DNA of 23,629 nt from DATCLS01 sp035265325 (GTDB taxonomy: Bacteria; Actinomycetota; Acidimicrobiia; Acidimicrobiales; VFJN01). Each line of letters begins with the position of its first letter. Position 1 is the first letter of the stretch. The position numbers and the translations under genes were made by a program. Positions 6,873 to 12,857 of the stretch are shown here, in pieces. Location of the stretch: positions 1 through 23,629 of the forward strand of contig DATFOS010000052.1 in the NCBI GenBank assembly GCA_035265325.1, written 5' to 3'. The notes under the pieces were generated by a model. That model saw only the letters and a list, made by a program, of their open reading frames with translations, was not told where the DNA came from and searched no databases.

Positions 6873-8896
6873 TGGCACGAGCCGGCGCCCCTTCGGGGAC
6901 GGGCGCCGGGCGACGCGGTCGCTCGGCGGGGCGGCGTGCGTCTGCGCGCCCCGGTACCAGGACACGCCCGCGCCCCCGCACCCGGACGGGCCGCGCCTTC
7001 CGCCTGCTGTGGTGGGTCAGCCCGGTGCTGGTCGCGGTCGTGACCATCCTCGGGTCCGCCCGGGTCGCCCCGCCCGCGTCGGCGACCGGGGCCCAGGAGC
7101 CGCCGGGCTCGACGACCACGACGATCCCGACGGTCCGCCCGTCGACGCCGGGGGGCGACCCGCTCGACCCGGACGACCTCAACGACCCCGAGCAGCCCAG
7201 CGACGCCGAGCGGGAGCTGCTGGCGCCCGGCGCCGTCGAGAACCCGTGCCAGCCCAGCGACGGCTCGCCCTCGACGGTGGGCGAGAGCTCGGTGGTGCCG
7301 GACGACTGCTGGGGTCGTTTCCCCAGCTCGCACTACGACATCGGGTGCGACGAGGGCGCCTGGAACCACATCACGCGCAAGGTGTACTGCACGTTCACCG
7401 ACCTGGCGTTCCAGGGCGCCCGGAGCGCCACGGCGACGACGTTGTGGCTGGTGGAGTGGGCCTACGCCTTCGGCGTCTACGAACGGCTGGGCGGCCCGGC
7501 GATCGCGGTGGCCGAGACGTACGAGTCCAACCTGATCGGGCCGCTGGGCCTCGTCGACCTGGCCTGGTTCTACGCTGTCGTGTGGACCGGCATCAACATC
7601 CTCCGGGGACGCCTGGCGCTGGCCGGCGGCGAATTCCTGGCGTCGGTCATCATGGCGGGGCTCGCCGGCATGTTGCTGGCCAACCCGTCCGGCTACCTCC
7701 ACGGGGCGTTCGACACGATGGGGATGGTGTCGGGAGCGCTGCTGTCCACCGGCACGGGCCAACCCCCACCGGACGACGCCCTCGACGCCGATGCGGTGCT
7801 CGCGCCGCTGCAGGCCCAGCTCCACGACGCGTTCGTCGGCGACCCCTACGACCACCTCGATTGGGGCGGCAGCGACATGCCGGCGGAGTGCGCGGCGACG
7901 CGCGACCGCATCCTGTCGCTCGGCCCGTGGGGCAACGACGACGCGCCCCGCGCCGCCATGGACGCCGCCGGCTGCGAGGCCCAGGCCGAGTTCAACGCCG
8001 ACCCCAACGGCTCGCGCCTGTTCGGCTCGGTGCTCACGATGACCGCCGCCCTCGTCATGGTCGTGCTGGTGGGACTGGTTTCGCTCACGATCGTCGTGGC
8101 GCAGATCGTCGCGGTCGTGTTGTTCGCCGTGGCGCCGTTCGCCGCGCTCGGCGCGATCCTGACCGGCAACGCCCGGAAGCTCGCGCTCGGGTGGATCGCG
8201 GCGATGATCCGGGTGATCCTCGTCGTGGTGGGCATGAGCTTCGTGCTGTCGTTGCTGCTGCTCACCATCGAAGCGCTGCTGTCCGCCGGCGCCGATGCCA
8301 CGCTGGTCGAGCGGTTCGCCCTGGTCAACATCGTGGTGATCGCCATGTTCGCCGCCCGGCGGCGGGTCCTCCACGCCGGCGCCGACCTCGCCGCCAACAT
8401 CGGCGGCCGCCTGTCGCCGCAGGCGGCGCAGGCGGAGAAGAGCTGGCTGGCGGCCGGCACGGTGGCCGGCGTCAGCGGCTTCGCCCTGGCGGGCGGCCTC
8501 GACAGCTCGCCGGGCCGGGTCCGGACGATGGCCCAGGGCGCGGCGTCGACCCGGGTCGGCCAGCGCCGGTCCTTCAACACGTCGGTCCTGGCCGAGCAGC
8601 GCGGCCTGCGCCCCGTGGCCAGGGAGAACGTCGCGTACAACGTCGACCCGAAGACGGGCGAGATCACCCGGGGCGCCCCGTCGGTGGCGATCAGCGGCGG
8701 CCAGCCGATGACCCGGCGGGCCGCTGCGGCGCGGGCCAAGCTGGAGCGTCGCAGCCAGGCCCAGCTCGCCCGCACCGCCCGCCAGATGGGCATCCGCGCG
8801 CCCACCCCCGGCCGCCGGGCCGCCGGCACGATCGGCGAACGCCTGCGCCGGCGCGGCGGGGGCGGGGGCGGCGGCGGGTCGGGCGGGGGCGCGTAA
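6872..8896 (+). CDS. VirB6/TrbL-like polytopic membrane protein
   Basis: A 674-aa protein from ATG 6872, overlapping the previous stop by one base. A very basic N-terminus (RPGTRTRPRPRTRTGR) precedes a hydrophobic segment at 43-61 and an ASA-type cleavage or anchor site near 71. An outside region with Cys (NPCQPS, DDCWGRF, IGCDEGAW, KVYCTF) follows. Membrane segments lie near residues 225-245, 255-275, 387-435 (probably two), 440-475 and 485-500. The cytoplasmic tail is Arg-rich and ends in a poly-Gly run. The layout fits VirB6/TrbL-type channel proteins, and the gene occupies that position after VirB4. Sequence motifs of the family are weak, so the call leans on topology and context. Confidence 0.65.
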   Translation: MARAGAPSGTGAGRRGRSAGRRASARPGTRTRPRPRTRTGRAFRLLWWVSPVLVAVVTILGSARVAPPASATGAQEPPGSTTTTIPTVRPSTPGGDPLDPDDLNDPEQPSDAERELLAPGAVENPCQPSDGSPSTVGESSVVPDDCWGRFPSSHYDIGCDEGAWNHITRKVYCTFTDLAFQGARSATATTLWLVEWAYAFGVYERLGGPAIAVAETYESNLIGPLGLVDLAWFYAVVWTGINILRGRLALAGGEFLASVIMAGLAGMLLANPSGYLHGAFDTMGMVSGALLSTGTGQPPPDDALDADAVLAPLQAQLHDAFVGDPYDHLDWGGSDMPAECAATRDRILSLGPWGNDDAPRAAMDAAGCEAQAEFNADPNGSRLFGSVLTMTAALVMVVLVGLVSLTIVVAQIVAVVLFAVAPFAALGAILTGNARKLALGWIAAMIRVILVVVGMSFVLSLLLLTIEALLSAGADATLVERFALVNIVVIAMFAARRRVLHAGADLAANIGGRLSPQAAQAEKSWLAAGTVAGVSGFALAGGLDSSPGRVRTMAQGAASTRVGQRRSFNTSVLAEQRGLRPVARENVAYNVDPKTGEITRGAPSVAISGGQPMTRRAAAARAKLERRSQAQLARTARQMGIRAPTPGRRAAGTIGERLRRRGGGGGGGGSGGGA

Positions 8897-8899
8897 CCC

Positions 8900-10033
8900 G
8901 TGCCGGCCCCGGCGGCGCTGGCCGCCGCGCTCCGGACGCGTCGCCTGGCGGTCGCCACGGCGCTGCGGCGCCGGCGGGCGGCCCGGGCGCGACGATCCGA
9001 GCGGAACGGCCGCAGCATCATCCGGATCGTCGGCTACGGCATCGCCGCCCTGGTGCTCGCCGTCATCCTGCCGATCACGGCGATCATCGTCGCCGTCGGC
9101 GGGAGCCGCGACCCGAACGCCGGCCAGCTCGGCGTGTCGGCGGCGGCGCTGGCCGACATCCCGCCGGAGGCGCTGACCGCCTACCGCGACGCCGGCACGA
9201 CGTGGAACGTCGATTGGGCGATCATCGCCGCCATCGGGAAGGTCGAGTGCAACCACGGCCGGGCCCAGCTCGACGGATGCAACCCGCCCGACACGATGAA
9301 CTACGCCGGCGCCCGGGGCTGGATGCAGTTCATCGGCAGCACCTGGCGCCGAAGCCTGGGCCAGCACCAGCTCGAGCCGCGCACCTCGCCGCCGGCGGCG
9401 GACGGGCGGGGCTACGCCACGGACGGCGACGGCGACGGCGACGCCGACCCCTGGTCATGGGCGGACGCCACCCACTCCGCCGGCCGTTACCTGGCGTCGA
9501 TGAACGCCGCCACGGACGCCGAGGCGGCGGTCTTCGGGTACAACCGATCCCGCACGTACGTGTCCGAGGTGATGGCCATCGCTGCCACCTACCGGGCCGC
9601 CGAGCGGGCCGGCCCGGGCAGCTACGAGGGCACGGCCGGCAACGTCCCGCTCTCGACCGTCGAGGGCATCACCGTCCACACCCAGATCGCCGGGCAGGTG
9701 GCGGGGCTCGTCCAGTCGGCCCGGGCCGACGGCTTCGCCCTCACCGGCGGCGGCTACCGCGACCCGTCCCAGCAGGTCGCCCTGCGCCGGGCCCACTGCG
9801 GGGCCTCGGACTACGCCATCTACGAGATGCCGTCGTCCCGGTGCTCGCCGCCGACGGCCCGCCCCGGCTCGTCGAACCACGAGCGGGGCCTGGCCGTCGA
9901 CTTCTCGTGCGACGGGGGGACCATCCGCAGCCGGTCGAGCGCCTGTTTCCGCTGGATGGCGGCCAACGCCCCGTCGTTCGGCCTCCACAACCTGCCGTCC
10001 GAGCCCTGGCACTGGAGTGTGGACGGGACCTGA
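8900..10033 (+). CDS. Membrane-anchored cell-wall hydrolase: lytic transglycosylase fused to M15 D-Ala carboxypeptidase
   Basis: A 377-aa protein from a GTG 3 nt after the VirB6-like stop. A basic N-terminus and one membrane helix (about 41-67) anchor it, with the rest outside the cell. Residues about 85-235 form an SLT lysozyme-like domain: probable catalytic E116 in IGKVECNHG, the GARGWMQF substrate motif, and a DGDGDGDADPWSWADA loop like the Ca-binding loop of actinobacterial SLTs. Residues about 245-377 match VanY-type M15 peptidases: SSNHERGLAVDF supplies ligands H327 and D334, and EPWHW supplies E368 and H371. In type IV systems a VirB1-like hydrolase opens peptidoglycan for the channel. 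This one could cut both glycan and stem peptide. Confidence 0.85.
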   Translation: MPAPAALAAALRTRRLAVATALRRRRAARARRSERNGRSIIRIVGYGIAALVLAVILPITAIIVAVGGSRDPNAGQLGVSAAALADIPPEALTAYRDAGTTWNVDWAIIAAIGKVECNHGRAQLDGCNPPDTMNYAGARGWMQFIGSTWRRSLGQHQLEPRTSPPAADGRGYATDGDGDGDADPWSWADATHSAGRYLASMNAATDAEAAVFGYNRSRTYVSEVMAIAATYRAAERAGPGSYEGTAGNVPLSTVEGITVHTQIAGQVAGLVQSARADGFALTGGGYRDPSQQVALRRAHCGASDYAIYEMPSSRCSPPTARPGSSNHERGLAVDFSCDGGTIRSRSSACFRWMAANAPSFGLHNLPSEPWHWSVDGT

Positions 10034-10036
10034 CGC

Positions 10037-10480
10037 TCAGGTTGCGGTGAGGGTGGCCAGGTAGGCCTCGCAACGGTCGAGGCTCGTCTGGAAGCCCTTG
10101 CGGGCCTCGGGGCTCAGGTACATCTCCGGGACGTTGGCCTGGTGGGTCACGACCTCGGTGGTGCCGTCGCCCAGGTCGGTGAACGTGATCGTCGTGGTCA
10201 TGCCGACCTCGGGCTCGACCCACCCCAGGCGGTCGGGCCGCTCGACCTCGGTGTAGACGGCCCGCATGGGGTACTCGTTGCCGTCGCTGTCGTTGACCAT
10301 CACGGTCTCGAAGGCGCCGCCGGGCCGCAGGTCGACCGTGATGCGGTCGAGCGGGGTGGTGGTGCCCGTCGGCCCCCAGAAATGGGTCAGGTGTTCCGGC
10401 ATCGTCATGACGTCGAACAGCAGCTCCGGCGGGGCCTTGTGCGTCCGGCGGTAGGTCAGCTCGCCCAGGTCGGTGGTCAT
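10037..10480 (-). CDS. SRPBCC (AHSA1-like) domain protein
   Basis: A 147-aa protein whose ATG overlaps the stop of the upstream ArsR gene (ATGA). The N-terminal RTHKAPPELLFDVMTMPEHL, the HFWGP segment and the terminal helix (GFQTSLDRCEAYLATL) are typical of the AHSA1/SRPBCC hydrophobic-pocket fold. The ligand cannot be read from sequence. Pairs of ArsR plus SRPBCC genes are common in actinobacteria, where both are induced together. The stop lies 3 nt from the convergent stop of the cell-wall hydrolase, leaving no room for a separate terminator. Confidence 0.85.
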   Translation of the reverse strand: MTTDLGELTYRRTHKAPPELLFDVMTMPEHLTHFWGPTGTTTPLDRITVDLRPGGAFETVMVNDSDGNEYPMRAVYTEVERPDRLGWVEPEVGMTTTITFTDLGDGTTEVVTHQANVPEMYLSPEARKGFQTSLDRCEAYLATLTAT

Positions 10481-10866
10481 CTCTCGTCCTCGCTCGTGGT
10501 GAGGTGGTCGGGGGTCTCGGCGTCGTCGGTGGGGCGGCCCCGCAGGGCCGCCAGATGGGAGTCGAGGCGGTCGTAGCGCTCGTCCCACATGCGGCGGTGG
10601 CGCACGATCCAGTCGGCCGCGGTGTCGAGGCGGGTCGGCTCCAGCCGGCAGGGCCGCGACTGGCCCGTGCGGGCGCGGGACACGAGCCCGGCCCGCTCGA
10701 GGACCTTGACGTGTCGCGACACGGCCTGCTGGGTCATGGCGAACGGCTCTGCCAGCTCGTTGACCGTGGCCTCGCCGTTCGTGAGCCGCACGAGGATCGC
10801 CCGGCGGGTCGGGTCGGCCAGCGCCGCAAACATGACGCTGAGGTCGTCGTCCAGCTCGGTCGTCAC
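10477..10866 (-). CDS. ArsR-family winged-helix repressor
   Basis: A 129-aa protein starting at GTG with a strong Shine-Dalgarno (GGAGGAGG, from about 10880 to 10873 on the minus strand). Residues 10-70 give the ArsR fold: FAALADPTRRAILVRL, then recognition helix MTQQAVSRHVKVLERAGLV (44-62). The metal-binding cysteines of classical ArsR/SmtB proteins are not present in the recognition helix, so the signal is more likely organic or physical. It is co-transcribed with the SRPBCC gene and probably autoregulates through the GTTGTAC elements immediately upstream. The C-terminal region (RHRRMWDERYDRLDSHL) is the usual dimer helix of the ArsR/SRPBCC-linked subgroup. Confidence 0.9.
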   Translation of the reverse strand: MTTELDDDLSVMFAALADPTRRAILVRLTNGEATVNELAEPFAMTQQAVSRHVKVLERAGLVSRARTGQSRPCRLEPTRLDTAADWIVRHRRMWDERYDRLDSHLAALRGRPTDDAETPDHLTTSEDER

Positions 10867-10890
10867 TCGCCCCCTCCTCCGATACGTCCG

Positions 10891-10930
10891 GGTTGTACAA
10901 CCAATTCGTTGTACAACAATAACGTTGTAC
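10891..10930. promoter_or_regulatory. Operator candidate: three GTTGTAC elements with 16-bp period
   Basis: GTTGTACAAC at 10892-10901 (within the perfect palindrome GGTTGTACAACC), GTTGTACAAC at 10908-10917, and a half copy GTTGTAC at 10924-10930, each starting 16 bp after the last. This AT-richer patch lies 25-64 nt upstream of the arsR-type GTG and overlaps where its promoter must be. A minus-strand reading gives TTGTTG-N16-TACAAC as a rough -35/-10. It is the likely binding site of the adjacent ArsR-family repressor. Confidence 0.7.
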
Positions 10931-10956
10931 GCCGGGCCGACGGCGGTGTCAACCCC

Positions 10957-11304
10957 TCACCACGTGGCCAGGCGCAGGGCCAGCGAGGCTGCGGCCAAGG
11001 CGAGGAACGGCACCGGGTACCAGTGGGCGAACCAACGGGCGCGGACGGCGGTGACGAGCGCGCCGACGAAGAACATGACGAGGCCGACCGCGGCCGCCAC
11101 CCCGATCGGCGGTACGGCGAAGCCGACCACGAGCCCGAGGGCGCCGGCCGCCTTGAGGCCGCCGAGGGCGGGGAGCTGGGCGTGGGGGACGCCCAGCCGG
11201 GTCATGTTGGCGAGGATCCACTCGGGCCGCGTGGCGTCCACGGACGCCGCCCAGGCGTTGGCGGCGGCGGCCAGGAGGGTGACGACGACGTAGCTGAGGG
11301 TCAT
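10957..11304 (-). CDS. DoxX-like membrane protein
   Basis: A 115-aa protein from ATG 11304. It has four hydrophobic segments: residues about 3-20, GGLKAAGALGLVVGFAV, AVGLVMFFVGALVTAV, and FLALAAASLALRL. The N-EWILANMTRLGVP turn and the GGLK motif before the second helix are DoxX-family features. DoxX-like proteins are small quinone- or redox-associated membrane proteins of uncertain role. It lies upstream of the ArsR/SRPBCC pair on the same strand, 90 nt away across the GTTGTAC operator, so it may be a separate unit or part of a longer transcript. Confidence 0.75.
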   Translation of the reverse strand: MTLSYVVVTLLAAAANAWAASVDATRPEWILANMTRLGVPHAQLPALGGLKAAGALGLVVGFAVPPIGVAAAVGLVMFFVGALVTAVRARWFAHWYPVPFLALAAASLALRLATW

Positions 11305-11368
11305 GCCCCGCTGACGGACGCGGCCGCCACGAGGTGACCTCCCGGCACGCCGTTCACCAGGTCCTCAC

Positions 11369-11419
11369 GGAGGATCGGACCGGTGCCGTCGTAGATTGAC
11401 CCGCGTGCTGCGATCCTCC
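11369..11419. promoter_or_regulatory. Inverted repeat flanking a possible -10 in the divergent region
   Basis: GGAGGATCG (11369-11377) and its perfect complement CGATCCTCC (11411-11419) bracket TAGATT (11392-11397), a plausible -10 for the molybdoenzyme gene. It lies between the divergent DoxX-like and molybdoenzyme genes. An operator or mRNA hairpin are both possible. Confidence 0.35.
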
Positions 11420-11436
11420 CGATCCGGGGCCCCGTT

Positions 11437-12045
11437 GTGAGCGGGACCCGCGGCTTCTTCGGCCGCTCCCGCCAACCGCGTGACGCTCGCCTGCCTCCGG
11501 GCCAGTACGACGCCGGGAACCAGTGGCCGGTGCTCACGGCGGAGGCGACGCCCACGCTCGACACTGCCGCCTGGACGTTCACGGTCGAGGGCGCCGTCGA
11601 GCGGACCGCCCGGTGGACGTGGGACGAGATCCACGCCCTGCCGCCGTCGTCGTACAACGGGGACATCCACTGCGTCACGACGTGGTCGAAGCTCGGCGTG
11701 TCCTTCGGCGGGGTCTCCGTCGACACGCTGCTCGAGGCCGCCGGACCGCTGCCGAGCGCCACCCACGCCATGGCCGTCTCGCACACCGGGTACACCACCA
11801 ACCTGCCCCTCGGCGACCTCACCGGCGGCAAGGGGTGGGTCGTGTGGGACTACGAGGGCGCCCCGCTGCCCCGCGAGCACGGCGGGCCGGCCCGCCTGCT
11901 GGTCCCCCACCTGTACTTCTGGAAGAGCGCCAAGTGGGTGGCCGGCCTCCAGCTCATGGACCACGACGAGCCCGGGTTCTGGGAAGTCAACGGCTACCAC
12001 GACCGCGGCGACCCCTGGCTCGAGCAGCGGTACCAGGGCGACTAG
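11437..12045 (+). CDS. Sulfite-oxidase-like molybdopterin oxidoreductase, cytoplasmic
   Basis: A 202-aa protein from GTG 11437. It carries the SUOX/MsrP fold core: a DxxxWTFTVEGAVE start of the domain, the molybdenum-ligand cysteine C79 in DIHCVTTWS, SHTGYTTNLPL, and the C-terminal PHLYFWKSAKWVAGLQL. There is no Tat signal and no heme or dimerisation domain, so it is a minimal, probably cytoplasmic enzyme, unlike periplasmic MsrP. It is followed after 11 nt by an FAD/NAD(P)H reductase that is its likely electron partner. The substrate is unknown; sulfoxide or another S/N-oxide reduction is plausible from the family. Confidence 0.88.
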   Translation: MSGTRGFFGRSRQPRDARLPPGQYDAGNQWPVLTAEATPTLDTAAWTFTVEGAVERTARWTWDEIHALPPSSYNGDIHCVTTWSKLGVSFGGVSVDTLLEAAGPLPSATHAMAVSHTGYTTNLPLGDLTGGKGWVVWDYEGAPLPREHGGPARLLVPHLYFWKSAKWVAGLQLMDHDEPGFWEVNGYHDRGDPWLEQRYQGD

Positions 12046-12056
12046 GGCGCCCCCGC

Positions 12057-12824
12057 ATGGAGTTCCCCGCCTCCGGGACCGGCGGCCCGCCGGTCCCGCC
12101 CGTCGGCCCGTGGCAGCCGGCCCGGGTCGTGGCCGTCCATCCCGAGACCGCCCGCGCCCACACGCTGCGGCTGGAGCTGTCGACGCCGGTCGCCCACCTG
12201 GCCGGCCAGCACGTGGTGATCCGCCTCACCGCCCCCGACGGCTACCGGGCCTCGCGGTCGTACTCGATCGGCTCGGCGCCGCCGTTCCCGCCGGGGACGA
12301 CGGCCGGGACGGTCGACGTCACGGTGGAGCGCCTGGACCACGGCGAGGTGTCGACGTACCTCGTCGACGGCGTCGAGGTGGGCGACGAGGTCGAGGTCCG
12401 AGGCCCGATCGGCGGGTACTTCGTGTGGCGGGGCGACGAGCCGGCCGTGCTGGTTGCCGGCGGCTCGGGCCTGGTCCCGCTCATGGCGATGCTCCGGCTG
12501 GCGCGGGCGACCGGCCGGTCGGACCTGGTGCGCCTCGTCGTGTCGGTGCGCACGCCGGCCGACCTGCTCTACGCCGGCGAGCTGCCCGGGCCGGAGGCGA
12601 CGGTGGTCCACACCCGCGTGGCGCCGCCGGGCGGGCGACCCGCCGGCCGGCTGACCGCGGACGACCTCGCCCCGGCCCTGGTGCCGGGCGCCACGGCGTT
12701 CGTGTGCGGGTCGTCCGGCTTCGCCGACGCCGCCACCGAGCTGCTCACCGGCCTCGGTGTCCCGGCCGAGCGCATCCGGGTCGAGCGCTTCGGCCCCACG
12801 GGCGAGCTCATGACGCCGGGCTGA
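12057..12824 (+). CDS. Ferredoxin-NADP reductase-type FAD/NAD(P)-binding oxidoreductase
   Basis: A 255-aa protein. ATG 12057 is chosen because it lies 11 nt after the molybdoenzyme stop and the homologous domain begins soon after. Features are the FAD-binding RSYSIGS (67-73), the nucleotide-binding GGSGLVPLMAML (135-146), and the C-terminal CGSSGFADAATELL with VERFGPTG. No 2Fe-2S ferredoxin domain is attached. It probably passes electrons from NAD(P)H to the adjacent molybdoenzyme. Its stop converges with the VirD4-like gene, 33 nt apart. Confidence 0.88.
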   Translation: MEFPASGTGGPPVPPVGPWQPARVVAVHPETARAHTLRLELSTPVAHLAGQHVVIRLTAPDGYRASRSYSIGSAPPFPPGTTAGTVDVTVERLDHGEVSTYLVDGVEVGDEVEVRGPIGGYFVWRGDEPAVLVAGGSGLVPLMAMLRLARATGRSDLVRLVVSVRTPADLLYAGELPGPEATVVHTRVAPPGGRPAGRLTADDLAPALVPGATAFVCGSSGFADAATELLTGLGVPAERIRVERFGPTGELMTPG

Positions 12825-12857
12825 CACCGGCGCCCGGCTCGCGAGCGGTGCGGAATG

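Noticed and set aside
3792..6965. 1057-codon minus-strand frame opposite the VirB4-like gene
   Set aside because: Same antisense artefact; the plus strand carries Walker A/B motifs and operon overlaps.
5830..10050. 1406-codon plus-strand frame through the VirB4, VirB6 and hydrolase genes
   Set aside because: Arg/Pro-rich out-of-frame reading; the real genes in the other frames have clear domains.
12825..12857. GCTCGCGAGC palindrome between the convergent reductase and virD4-like stops, as a terminator
   Set aside because: It is a loopless 10-bp palindrome without a U-tract, too short to support a terminator call.
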